This document shows, piece by piece, positions 1-9,023 of a stretch of DNA of 64,000 nt. The notes under the pieces were generated by a model. That model was not told the origin of the DNA, did no database searches, and saw only the letters and a program-made list of their open reading frames with translations. Source of the DNA: Planctomycetota bacterium (GTDB taxonomy: Bacteria; Planctomycetota; UBA8742; UBA2392); contig JADLAK010000058.1 in assembly GCA_020848275.1 (NCBI GenBank), positions 56,574 to 120,573 on the forward strand, given 5' to 3'. Numbering within the stretch: position 1 is the stretch's first letter; the number at the start of each line of letters is the position of its first letter. The position numbers were made by a program, and so were the translations under genes.

Positions 1-95
1 GGTCTTGGGTCTTGGGTCTTGGGTCTTGGGTCTTGGGTCTTGGGTCGAAAGGCTACCGTTTTTCCCAACACCCAATACCCAAAACCCAACACCCC
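1..95. repeat. 7-bp tandem array (GGGTCTT) facing an inverted, degenerate array of the same period (rc GGGTNTT)
   Basis: GGGTCTT repeated about 6 times at 1-46, then AACACCCAATACCCAAAACCCAACACCC at 67-94, whose reverse complement is GGGTGTT GGGTTTT GGGTATT GGGTGTT. Confidence 0.85.
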
Positions 96-279
96 GATTG
101 GTCTTTGACTGCCAGTTCGGCACCAACAATCGCCGACCGAGACACCGCCTGTCATTGCGACAGCGCACGTATAGGTTTGCAAATACCTCAGCAGCAGTCA
201 TTTGCGACATTTCCCCCACTCAATTCACAGGCAATTTCCTTGGCACCACGCTTGCTATTTTCGCCACAGAGGGTATTTC

Positions 280-651
280 ATGGCCGTCTTTGCGCGCACA
301 GTTTTGCTCGTGGATGACAACCAGAGCCTGCGCGACGGTTTGGCGTGCGTTCTGCGCGACGAAGGCGTCGAGACGTACGAGGCCTCGCGCGGCGATGAAG
401 CCCTGGCGCTTGTTTCGCGCCAGCAGATTCACCTCGCGGTGCTGGATTTGAATCTGCCGGACATGACCGGCGTGGGGATTTACAACGGGCTGTTGCGGCT
501 GTGGCCCAAGCTGCCGTGTATTTTCATGACGGCGGAAGCAAGCAAGCCGCTGGTTGAGGAAGCCTGGCGGCTGGGGCCGTTGGGTCTGCTGCGCAAGCCA
601 TTTGAAGTGCATGTTTTCCGCGACCTGGTGCGACGCGCCATCGCGGTTTAG
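280..651 (+). CDS. Response regulator receiver domain protein
   Basis: MAVFARTVLLVDDNQSLRDGL...LDLNLPDMTG...LLRKPF: DD, phospho-acceptor D and K motifs of a REC domain; start chosen at the ATG at 280. Confidence 0.85.
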   Translation: MAVFARTVLLVDDNQSLRDGLACVLRDEGVETYEASRGDEALALVSRQQIHLAVLDLNLPDMTGVGIYNGLLRLWPKLPCIFMTAEASKPLVEEAWRLGPLGLLRKPFEVHVFRDLVRRAIAV

Positions 652-655
652 TGAT

Positions 656-714
656 GTGGGCGTCTCGCCCGCAATTGAAGTGCGGCCGAGACGGCCGCAA
701 CACATACGACGGAG
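656..714. repeat. Word-hairpin element, family B (GTGGGCGTCTCGCCCGC ... GCGGCCGAGACGGCCGCAACAC)
   Basis: Two adjacent palindromes; same layout recurs at 53948-54016. Confidence 0.8.
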
Positions 715-723
715 AATACAGCA

Positions 724-1014
724 ATGGCGAAGGTTCGACCCCTGAACGACAAGATCCTGATCGAGCGTTCCAAGGCCGATGACAAGACCAAGGGCGGCAT
801 CATCCTGCCCGAAACTTCCAAGGAAAAACCCAAGGAAGGTGTCGTGATCTCGGTTGGCGACGGCCGTATCACCGAACACGGCGAGCGCATCCCCTTCCAG
901 GTCAAAAAAGGCGACCGCGTGATCTTCAAGAGCTACGCCGGCAATGACGTCAAGCTCGACGGCAAGGACTACATCCTGATGTCTGAGGAAGACGTCTTGG
1001 CTGTCATCGAATAA
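724..1014 (+). CDS. groES: Co-chaperonin GroES
   Basis: [41 protein letters not shown]... typical GroES. Confidence 0.98.
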   Translation: MAKVRPLNDKILIERSKADDKTKGGIILPETSKEKPKEGVVISVGDGRITEHGERIPFQVKKGDRVIFKSYAGNDVKLDGKDYILMSEEDVLAVIE

Positions 1015-1019
1015 AGAAA

Positions 1020-1104
1020 CGAGTCCGGGGTCCGATGTCCGGAGTCCGGAGTCACTTTCCAAAGCTTGCGACGCCGAACTCCGGACCACGGACTTCGGAC
1101 TCGC
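1020..1104. repeat. Word-hairpin element, family C (GAGTCCGGGGTCCG words, inverted)
   Basis: GAGTCCGGGGTCCGATGTCCGGAGTCCGGAGTC vs GAACTCCGGACCACGGACTTCGGACTC (inverted) between groES and groEL. Confidence 0.85.
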
Positions 1105-1131
1105 TGAAAACCGACAACTGGATACCGAACC

Positions 1132-2811
1132 ATGTCCGCAAAAAAACTCATCTTCGAGCAGGATGCTCGCGAACAGATCAAGGCCGGCGTCAAGGGCCTC
1201 GCCAAGGCCGTCAAGATCACGCTGGGCCCGCGCGGCCGCAACGTGGTGATTGAAAAATCCTACGGCGCCCCGACCGTCACCAAGGACGGCGTAACCGTCG
1301 CCAAGGAAATCGAGTTCGAAGATCCGTGGATGAACATGGGCGCGCAGCTCGTGAAGGAAGTCGCGAGTAAGACCAGCGACCTCGCCGGCGACGGCACGAC
1401 CACCGCCACGATCCTCGCTGAGGCCATTCTCGAAGAAGGTCTCAAGAACGTCGCAGCGGGCGCAAACCCCGTGGGCGTGCGCGACGGCATCAACAAGGCC
1501 GTCGAGACGCTCATTAAACAGCTCGAGAAAAAGGCCAAGCCCTGCACGAGCAACAAGGAAATCGAGCAGGTCGGCACGATTGCCGCCAATAACGACAGTG
1601 AAATCGGCAAGATGCTGGCGCAGGCGATGGACAAGGTCGGCAAGGACGGCGTCATCACCGTCGAAGAGGGCAAGAGCCTGACCACGGAAGTCGAGTGGGT
1701 CGAGGGCATGCAGTTCGACAAGGGCTATGCGAGCCCCCACTTCATCACCAATAAGGCCGAGGTGAAGGTCGAACTCGACAACCCCTACATCCTTCTCTAC
1801 GACAAGAAGCTTTCGAGCCTCAAGGACCTCATGCCCTTGCTCGAGCAGATTGCGCGCAGCGGCGACAAGCTGCTCGTGATCGCCGAAGAAGTTGAAGGCG
1901 AAGCACTTGCCACCCTGGTCGTAAACAAGCTTCGCGGAATATTAAATTCGTGCGCCGTGAAGGCGCCTGGCTTTGGCGACCGCCGCAAGGCGATGCTGGA
2001 AGACATCGCGGTGCTGACCGGCGGCAAGCTGATCTCCGAAGATATGGGCATGACGCTCGAGAACATCGACATCGATTCTCTCGGCCGGGCCAAGAAGGTC
2101 ATCATCGACAAGGACAACACGACCATCATCGAGGGTGCGGGCGAAACCGGCGACATCAAGGGCCGCATCGACGCGCTCAACGCGGAAATCGAAAAGACCA
2201 GCAGCGACTACGACCGCGAAAAGCTTCAGGAACGCCTGGCGAAGCTTGCGGGCGGCGTGGCCAAGCTCAAGGTCGGCGCGGCGACGGAAGTTGAAATGAA
2301 GGAAAAGAAGGCCCGCGTCGAGGACGCCCTGCATGCCACGCGCGCGGCGGTCGAAAGCGGCATTCTGCCCGGGGGCGGGGTGGCGCTGCTGCGCCTGTCG
2401 GAAACGCTGGGAAAGGTTGAAGGCAATCACGACGAGAAGGTCGGCATCGACATCGTCAGGCGCGCGCTTTCGGCGCCGATCAAACAGATCGCGCTCAACG
2501 CCGGCCTGGACGGCAGCGTGATCGCCATGAAGGTGCTTGAAAAGGACGACTTCAATTGGGGCTATAACGCCGACACCGAGAAGTTCGAAGACCTCGTGAA
2601 GTCGGGCGTTGTCGACCCCGCGAAGGTCACGATCACGGCGCTGCGTAATGCGGCGAGCGTGGCGACCCTGCTGCTGATCACCAACGTCGCGATCTCCGAC
2701 ATCCCCCAGAAGAACAAGGGCGCTGCGGGCGGCATGCCCGGCGGCGGCATGGGTGGAATGGGAGGCATGGGCGGTATGGGTGGCATGGATATGGGCGGCA
2801 TGGGCATGTAG
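1132..2811 (+). CDS. groEL: Chaperonin GroEL
   Basis: Full-length GroEL motifs ([41 protein letters not shown]) and a GGM-rich C-terminal tail. Confidence 0.99.
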   Translation: MSAKKLIFEQDAREQIKAGVKGLAKAVKITLGPRGRNVVIEKSYGAPTVTKDGVTVAKEIEFEDPWMNMGAQLVKEVASKTSDLAGDGTTTATILAEAILEEGLKNVAAGANPVGVRDGINKAVETLIKQLEKKAKPCTSNKEIEQVGTIAANNDSEIGKMLAQAMDKVGKDGVITVEEGKSLTTEVEWVEGMQFDKGYASPHFITNKAEVKVELDNPYILLYDKKLSSLKDLMPLLEQIARSGDKLLVIAEEVEGEALATLVVNKLRGILNSCAVKAPGFGDRRKAMLEDIAVLTGGKLISEDMGMTLENIDIDSLGRAKKVIIDKDNTTIIEGAGETGDIKGRIDALNAEIEKTSSDYDREKLQERLAKLAGGVAKLKVGAATEVEMKEKKARVEDALHATRAAVESGILPGGGVALLRLSETLGKVEGNHDEKVGIDIVRRALSAPIKQIALNAGLDGSVIAMKVLEKDDFNWGYNADTEKFEDLVKSGVVDPAKVTITALRNAASVATLLLITNVAISDIPQKNKGAAGGMPGGGMGGMGGMGGMGGMDMGGMGM

Positions 2812-2841
2812 AAACTCGCCTGTGGTCATATGAATCAATTC

Positions 2842-2872
2842 ACCAATTGACGGCCTTTGGCCGTCAATTGGT
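2842..2872. terminator. Perfect 14-bp stem / 3-nt loop hairpin downstream of groEL
   Basis: ACCAATTGACGGCC-TTT-GGCCGTCAATTGGT. Confidence 0.6.
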
Positions 2873-2888
2873 TTATCTGGGAGATCCG

Positions 2889-3839
2889 ATGCACTTGGAG
2901 AAGCTGCAGATCGATAACCGAACAGTCGGTACTATCCGAATGGCCGATTCCGTTCGTCGCATTCAAATGTATGCCGCTGTAGATGGCGCGACTATGACCC
3001 TGCCCTACCAATTGTCGTTTGCATTCGCTGGCCCATCTCTCCCCAAACCGATCGAAGGTGAAACCCACCTTAAGCGTGAGGTGTGGGTTGAGGTGGATTT
3101 CACTGCGACAATGCGTGGCCGCCCCCGTGGGCAAGACATCTTCCTCGACCGGTTCTGCGAACGCCGCCGTTACCACGTAACGATGGAAGGCGGAAACGAA
3201 ACAGGTGCTGAGATGAAGTTCCATCTGTCAACAAATTCATTGCTTCGCGCAGAGGAGCTTAGAGGCGAAGACGACATGGAGCTTAACGTTGCTGGCAATC
3301 TCAATTTTGAAGAGCGAGTTTGTCGCAATGATGGAGTGCTACTTTGGTGCAAGAGTTCGTCTGCTTACATAAATCGGTGGGACGTTCAAATTAGTGCGCG
3401 CGAGTGGTTAGGGCACCTGAACCGTGCCGAACTCAAAAAGGCAGTCCTTGTTGAATTCCCGCTTGCAGGAAAACAACCACCGGAATTTGCGAAGTTTGAA
3501 GAACAACTGGAGCGTGCTCAGGCGGCGTACGACCAACACGATTGGAACGAAAGCGCGAGACTCCTCAGAGAAGTCCTACTTACGTGGCGTGCAGTCGATG
3601 AGGCTTCTTGCCCTAAGTGGGATGAAGAACGGAAAAGGCTTGCTGACAAAAAGGTTGAAGAAGTCTCCGCAAAAGAGTGTCTTTGGCTTTTGCGATACTG
3701 GGTGTTGCGCTTGTCGCACAAACTAACCCATCGGGACAACAAAGCCGTTACGAAGACTGAAGCTTCCACGCTGTTAGCCACCACAATCAACTTGGCTAAC
3801 TTGCTGCCGTGGCACGAAGTTGGCGCAGGAGAACAATGA
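2889..3839 (+). CDS. Hypothetical protein
   Basis: Long uninterrupted ORF; ATG at 2889 preceded by GGGAG. Confidence 0.6.
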   Translation: MHLEKLQIDNRTVGTIRMADSVRRIQMYAAVDGATMTLPYQLSFAFAGPSLPKPIEGETHLKREVWVEVDFTATMRGRPRGQDIFLDRFCERRRYHVTMEGGNETGAEMKFHLSTNSLLRAEELRGEDDMELNVAGNLNFEERVCRNDGVLLWCKSSSAYINRWDVQISAREWLGHLNRAELKKAVLVEFPLAGKQPPEFAKFEEQLERAQAAYDQHDWNESARLLREVLLTWRAVDEASCPKWDEERKRLADKKVEEVSAKECLWLLRYWVLRLSHKLTHRDNKAVTKTEASTLLATTINLANLLPWHEVGAGEQ

Positions 3840-3930
3840 ACCAACTCCGACGTTCTAGGATCGGCTTTGTTTATTATTCCTAATCGGCTTGGGTGGGGAA
3901 ACCCAAGCCACGTCTGAGTCACCGGTATTT

Positions 3931-4980
3931 CTACGCCTTGGCTTCCAGCACGATGTTAAACGGCGTCTGCGTTGCGCGGCGGAACTTCGTAAAGCCGCCG
4001 CCCTTCACAACAACGTCTTTCAACTTTGCTTCGCCGGCCTGTGCGCCAAGCGCCGGGCCGTTGTGCGCCAGCGACGCAGGCACGCATACCAGCGTTGAAG
4101 CGCCGTAGTACACTCGACCGACGGGGTTGTGGTTCTTCTCGGCGCTGTCCTCGGCAAAGGGCTCGACGATCATCCACGTGCCGTCCTTGTTCAGCGATTG
4201 CAGCACGTGCCTGGACGCCCCGACAGGGTCGCCCATGTCGTGCAGGCAGTCGAAGCATGCCACCAAATCGTACTTGCCCTTAAAATCCGTCGACTTCGCG
4301 ACCTCGAAGGTGGTGTTGTTCACCCCGGCGGCCTTGGCGCGCTGTTTGGCGGTTTCAACTGACGGCGCGTGGTAGTCGATACCGACAAACTTCGATTTCG
4401 GAAACGCCTTGGCCATCAGGATTGTGCTGGCGCCATGGCCGCAACCGACGTCGGCGACGGCAGCGCCGGCCTTGAGTTTGGTCTCGACGCCTTCGAGCGC
4501 GGGAATCCAGCTCGATATCAGGTGCGCATTGTAGCTCGGGCGGAAGAAACGCTCGGTGCCGTGGAACAGGCACGGGTGATGTTCGCCCCAATCCATGCCC
4601 TTGCCGGTCTTGAAGTTCTCGACGGCCTTGGGCTGCGCCATCCACGCCGCCATCATCACGTCATACGCGCCGGGGAGATAAACCGGGCTGTCCGGGTTGG
4701 CAAGGCAGAACGCGGCCTCCTCGGACATCGTGAACTTCTGCGATTTCGGGTCGTACGAGAGGTAGCCGCTCGCCGCCTGGTTGTTGCACCATTCGCGGAT
4801 GTAGCGTTCGTTCGTTTCGGTCTTCCTGGCGAGTTCCGCCGCCGTCAGCGAACCCTGCGCCAGCGCCTTGTACAGGCCGAGCTGGTCGCCGATCAGCACC
4901 AGTGGCCCGCTGACCGACGCGCCGATGTCTCCCAGTGCCTTGCCAATAAATTCGTTAAGCTTGGTTTCGTCCACTGCCAT
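3931..4980 (-). CDS. SAM-dependent class I methyltransferase with N-terminal winged-helix-like domain
   Basis: AAVADVGCGHGASTILMAKAFPKSKFVGIDYH (SAM motif I); N-terminal LYKALAQGSLTAAELARKTETNERYIREW. Confidence 0.88.
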   Translation of the reverse strand: MAVDETKLNEFIGKALGDIGASVSGPLVLIGDQLGLYKALAQGSLTAAELARKTETNERYIREWCNNQAASGYLSYDPKSQKFTMSEEAAFCLANPDSPVYLPGAYDVMMAAWMAQPKAVENFKTGKGMDWGEHHPCLFHGTERFFRPSYNAHLISSWIPALEGVETKLKAGAAVADVGCGHGASTILMAKAFPKSKFVGIDYHAPSVETAKQRAKAAGVNNTTFEVAKSTDFKGKYDLVACFDCLHDMGDPVGASRHVLQSLNKDGTWMIVEPFAEDSAEKNHNPVGRVYYGASTLVCVPASLAHNGPALGAQAGEAKLKDVVVKGGGFTKFRRATQTPFNIVLEAKA

Positions 4981-5104
4981 GGCCGTCTCCTTGCATAGAG
5001 AAAGTTGTGCGGAAACTTTACGATAGCCCTTGTTTTGGCACAGAATCCGATTTTGAAATCTTTGGTCAAGAAGTTGCCGTCATCCAACCGCACAAGACGC
5101 CCAA

Positions 5105-5800
5105 ATGAAATTTCTTCCCAAAGTTCAGGCGGCGTCGGGGGCGGTGTTCGCCTTCTTTCTCGTCCTGCATCTGGCGACAACCGCGTCCGCCGCAACGGGC
5201 ATCGCCGGTTTCGACAATACACTGATTACCCTGCGCAGTGTTTACCGGCCGAATATCGCCGTCGAACTCATACTCATCGGCGTGCCGCTGGCGGTGCATG
5301 CGGTTTGCGCGCTGGTGCAGATGGGGCGGCGGTTCAAGACGCGGCCCAACCCCAAGCCCCATTGGCACATTCGCGTACATCGCTGGACGGGCTATTACCT
5401 GCTGGTCGTGATCATCGGCCACGTCTTTGCCACGCGCATCATGCCCCTTTTCGGCGCAGGACCGACCGCCACGGGCAGCGCCGATTTTTCGTATCTCGCG
5501 TATTCGTTAGTGCACTGGCCGGCGTTCTTCTACCCCTACTACATCCTGCTGGGATTCTGCGGCGCGGTGCACATGTGCCTTGGAGTGGGCATAGCCGCCC
5601 GCGTGCTCACACCAAAACTGGCCGCCAAGTTGCCCGTGCAGAAGATTTCAACGGCGCTCGCGGCAGTTTGCGGAGTCATCGCGGTCATCGGGGTTTTGTT
5701 CATCCTGAGCAACGCTTGGCACGCCGACCGCTCGCGCTTTGCCGAATACGACGCGGTCTACGACAAGTTCATGCCGTTCATGAAGCCGCTGAATCACTAG
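5105..5800 (+). CDS. Succinate dehydrogenase/fumarate reductase cytochrome b-like membrane protein
   Basis: 231-aa protein with several predicted TM helices and His residues (FLVLHLATT, HWHIRVHRWTGYYLLVVIIGHVFATR). Confidence 0.55.
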   Translation: MKFLPKVQAASGAVFAFFLVLHLATTASAATGIAGFDNTLITLRSVYRPNIAVELILIGVPLAVHAVCALVQMGRRFKTRPNPKPHWHIRVHRWTGYYLLVVIIGHVFATRIMPLFGAGPTATGSADFSYLAYSLVHWPAFFYPYYILLGFCGAVHMCLGVGIAARVLTPKLAAKLPVQKISTALAAVCGVIAVIGVLFILSNAWHADRSRFAEYDAVYDKFMPFMKPLNH

Positions 5801-7749
5801 CGAATGTTGAGGATGCGGCGCAGCGACGCGATCAGGGCGTCGATGTCTTCGCAGGTGTTGTACAGTGCAATCGACGGCCGCACGCTGCTCTCGACGCCGA
5901 AGCGGCGCAGGATCGGCTGGGCGCAGTGATGGCCGGCGCGCACGGCAATGCCGTCTTTGTCGAGCGCGACGCCGATGTCTTCGCTGCGCATGGAACTCGA
6001 CACAAACGAAACCACGCCCGCGCGTTCTTCCGGGTTGCCCAGGATTCTGATGGGCAGCGTGCGCAGACCCTTGAGCAGATAATCCATCAACTCGTGCTCG
6101 TAGCGCGCGATGTTTTCCATGCCGATGCTGTCGAGATAATCGATCGCGGCGCCCAGGCCGACGGCGTCAGCGATGCTGCCGGTGCCCGCCTCGAAGCGGC
6201 CGGGCGCGGGCTGGTAGATCGTGCGGTCAAACGTCACGTCGGCGATCATGTTGCCGCCGCCCTGCCACGGCGGCGCGGCCTCAAGCACTTCCTGCTTGCC
6301 GAACAATACGCCGATACCCGTGGGCGCAAATACCTTGTGGCCCGAGAACACATACCAGTCGCAATCCAGCGCCTGCACGTCCGTGCGCATGTGCTGGATC
6401 GACTGCGCGCCGTCGATCAACACCTTGGCGCCGAAACGATGCGCGATCTCGACCATCTGTGCGGCGGGCGTGACTGTGCCCAGCGCGTTGGAGACTTGCG
6501 TGAACGCGACGAGCTTGGTGCGCGGGCCCATCAGTTGTTCGTAGGCGCTCAGGATGACCTGGCCGCGGTCGTCGACGGGCGCGACCTTGAGTTTGGCGCC
6601 CACCGCCTGGCACAACATCTGCCACGGCACGATGTTGGCGTGATGTTCGAGGTGCGTGACGACGATTTCGTCGTCCTTGCCGACGCGCTGCCTGCCCCAG
6701 CTTTTGGCGACGAGGTTGATCGCTTCGGTCGCGCCGCGCACGAACACAATTTCCTTGGCGCTGCGCGCATTCAAAAATTTGCGCGTCTTCTCGCGCGCGG
6801 CTTCGTAGGCATCGGTCGCGCGGCCGGCCAGTGTGTGGGCGGCGCGATGGATGTTCGAGTTCTCCGTCTCATAGAAGCGCGAAATGCGGTCGATCACGCT
6901 CTGCGGCTTCTGGCTTGTCGCGCCGTTGTCGAGCCACACCAAGCGTTTGCCGTGCACGCGCTGGTTCAAAATCGGGAAGTCGCGGCGTACAGCTTCAACG
7001 TCAAAGGGCGCCAGCGGCAGGTTCAACTTCGGCACGCCGCCATCTTGTTTCTTGGGGTCGACGTCTTCGCGTGCTTGCTTAAAAGCTTCACGAAGCTCGT
7101 CGCCGCCTTTGTTCGCGGCCTTGCGCGTTTCAAGCGAAACGCCCGCGGCGCGGAACGCCTCGTCCATGAAATACAGACCCGCATCGCCCGTACCCGCCGG
7201 CGGGCGCGTGAAATCGTCCAGCGACAGGTCCTGCACCGGCGGCATAGTAAACTTCGAGTTCAAAATCGGCGGATTGGCCGCCGGCGCCTTGTCTTTAACC
7301 GCGACGTTGTCGGTCTTCGGCACTGCCGTCGGCATTTTCGGCATTGCGGGCATGCCCAAGCCGCCCAGGAAGTAAAACGGAGCGTCCGCGTTCATCGCCG
7401 ACGCCTGCGTGAAATCGGGCACGTCAAAGCCCGGCACCTGCGGCAGCGTAAAATGGGGCGCTGTGGTCAGGCCGAAATCCTGCATGCCCGGAACATCGCC
7501 GACTTCAGCAGGCATCGCCGCCGTTTGCGGCATCGCGGGCTGCTTGGGCACGGTGTTCTGCGGGATCGCGCCACTGAAATCCGGCGCCTGCGTGCCCGGC
7601 ATGGCCTGGTAGAACTCGTTGGCCATGCGTTGCAACGTGGCAACATCCGGCATTGCAAAGCCGCTGTTCAGCGACGACGCAGCTTTAGCAGCATCGTCGC
7701 CGTTATCCATGTTCGGTAGCGAATTGAAGTCTGGGCTACTTGTACTCAT
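5797..7749 (-). CDS. sufS: Cysteine desulfurase (SufS-like) with ~240-aa Ala/Pro/Met-rich N-terminal extension; probable family 2A encapsulin cargo
   Basis: C-terminal PLP aminotransferase V domain (VRRDFPILNQRVHGKRLVWLDNGATSQKP, DGAQSIQHMRTDVQALDCDWYVFSGHKVFAPTGIGVLFG, AGHHCAQPILRRFG); long low-complexity N-terminus; start overlaps encapsulin stop. Confidence 0.92.
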   Translation of the reverse strand: MSTSSPDFNSLPNMDNGDDAAKAASSLNSGFAMPDVATLQRMANEFYQAMPGTQAPDFSGAIPQNTVPKQPAMPQTAAMPAEVGDVPGMQDFGLTTAPHFTLPQVPGFDVPDFTQASAMNADAPFYFLGGLGMPAMPKMPTAVPKTDNVAVKDKAPAANPPILNSKFTMPPVQDLSLDDFTRPPAGTGDAGLYFMDEAFRAAGVSLETRKAANKGGDELREAFKQAREDVDPKKQDGGVPKLNLPLAPFDVEAVRRDFPILNQRVHGKRLVWLDNGATSQKPQSVIDRISRFYETENSNIHRAAHTLAGRATDAYEAAREKTRKFLNARSAKEIVFVRGATEAINLVAKSWGRQRVGKDDEIVVTHLEHHANIVPWQMLCQAVGAKLKVAPVDDRGQVILSAYEQLMGPRTKLVAFTQVSNALGTVTPAAQMVEIAHRFGAKVLIDGAQSIQHMRTDVQALDCDWYVFSGHKVFAPTGIGVLFGKQEVLEAAPPWQGGGNMIADVTFDRTIYQPAPGRFEAGTGSIADAVGLGAAIDYLDSIGMENIARYEHELMDYLLKGLRTLPIRILGNPEERAGVVSFVSSSMRSEDIGVALDKDGIAVRAGHHCAQPILRRFGVESSVRPSIALYNTCEDIDALIASLRRILNIR

Positions 7750-8656
7750 GGTAGTTGCCGACCTCGACGCCCTCCAGCACGCCCAGCGCATCGTCCGTCA
7801 GCACCGCCGCCGAGCAATACAGCGTGATCAGGTACGTTGCGACCGCGTCCTGGTTGATGCCCATGAAACGCACCGACAGGCCCGGCGTCTGTTCGCCCTG
7901 CAGGCCGGGCTGATACATGCCGACCACACCCTGCTTTTCCTTACCCACGCGCATCAACAGGATGTTTGTCTTGCCTTCGTCAGCCTTGCCTTTCACATGC
8001 AGCTTGTCGCACGGGACGATCGGCAATCCGCGCCACGTCAGGAACGGCGAGCCGAACAGGTTGACCGTCGGCGGCGGCACGCCACGGCGCGTGCACTCAC
8101 GGCCGAATGCGGCGACGGCGCGCGGGTGGGCCAGGAAGAACGCCGGTTCCTTCCAAACTTTGGCGATCAGCTCGTCCATGTCATCGGGCGTCGGCGGACC
8201 CTTGCGCGGCGAAACGCGCATGGTGCCCGCGGCCTGGTTGAGCAGGCCGTAGGTGATGTTGTTGATCAGCTCGTCTTCCTGGCGTTCCTTCACTACCTCA
8301 ACTGCCAGGCGCAGTTGCTCTTTCACCTGGTCCATTGGGTTGTTGAAGATGTCGCTGACGCGCGTGTGGACGCCAAGCACCGTCGAGATCATGCTGAGCG
8401 TGAGTTCTTTGGGCTTCTCTTCGTAGTCGACGAAGGTCTCGGGCAGCGTTTGCTCGCCCTTGGAACCGCAGACCACTTCAACCGGCGCGGTTTCCTTCAC
8501 GCGGTTGATGCGCAGCGTGCCTGCTTCAACGGGCATCCACTGCATCATCTTCACCAGCCAGCGCGGCGTAATCGCCTGCATCTGCGGCGGCGTCTTGGTC
8601 GTCGTTGCTAGTTGGCGTGCGGCGTTATCGCTCAACGCCTGGCGTTTGTCTGGCAC
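7736..8656 (-). CDS. Family 2A encapsulin nanocompartment shell protein (SrpI-like)
   Basis: SDNAARQLATTTKTPPQMQAITPRWLVKMMQWMPVEAGTLRINRV... resembles SrpI/family 2A encapsulins; GTG start; paired with cysteine desulfurase. Confidence 0.92.
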   Translation of the reverse strand: MPDKRQALSDNAARQLATTTKTPPQMQAITPRWLVKMMQWMPVEAGTLRINRVKETAPVEVVCGSKGEQTLPETFVDYEEKPKELTLSMISTVLGVHTRVSDIFNNPMDQVKEQLRLAVEVVKERQEDELINNITYGLLNQAAGTMRVSPRKGPPTPDDMDELIAKVWKEPAFFLAHPRAVAAFGRECTRRGVPPPTVNLFGSPFLTWRGLPIVPCDKLHVKGKADEGKTNILLMRVGKEKQGVVGMYQPGLQGEQTPGLSVRFMGINQDAVATYLITLYCSAAVLTDDALGVLEGVEVGNYHEYK

Positions 8657-8825
8657 AGGTTTGCCCCCCGGAAGAAGGACCCGTTTTAGCCGCGCGGAGC
8701 CTCAAAGCAAGCCGGTTGGCGACCGGCTTCGCGCGTCTTTCAGACCGCGTGTGTCCGCATTTCGAGGGTATTGACGTGACAAGGGCACCTTGCGCGCGGT
8801 GCGCAACCATCTATCATCGCCGCTG

Positions 8826-8966
8826 ACATCGCTGAGCCCGGGCAAAGTCCGGGGCGGGGGAACCAGGAAACAGGGGCGAATCGTAGACACCTGCCGAATT
8901 TCGGCAGGAGGCACGCAGGGCCAACTCTCGGCCCGAGCCCGTCAGCTAACCTCGTAAGCGTCGCAG
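8826..8966 (+). ncRNA. c-di-AMP (ydaO-yuaA) riboswitch
   Basis: TCGCTGAG...GCGGGGGAACCA...AGGGGCGAATC...GGCCCGAGCCCGTCAGCTAACCTCGTAAGCG matches the conserved ydaO-yuaA core; located just upstream of a KimA-like transporter. Confidence 0.93.
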
Positions 8967-9023
8967 AGGGTCTTCGCCGCATCGCAAGCCCTCATTTCCG
9001 TTGTGAACCCGCTAGGAGCCGGG

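Noticed and set aside
220-1740. 506-aa minus-strand ORF
   Set aside because: Antisense to groES/groEL and the response regulator; mirror ORF.
2730-2808. GGMGGM-coding repeat at the groEL 3' end
   Set aside because: Normal GroEL C-terminal tail.
5005-7719. 904-aa plus-strand ORF
   Set aside because: Antisense to the clearly coding cysteine desulfurase; GC-rich mirror ORF without recognisable domains.
8709-8729. AAGCCGGT-TGGCG-ACCGGCTT hairpin upstream of the encapsulin gene
   Set aside because: Real 8-bp palindrome, but single copy here and function undecidable; not scored as a separate finding.
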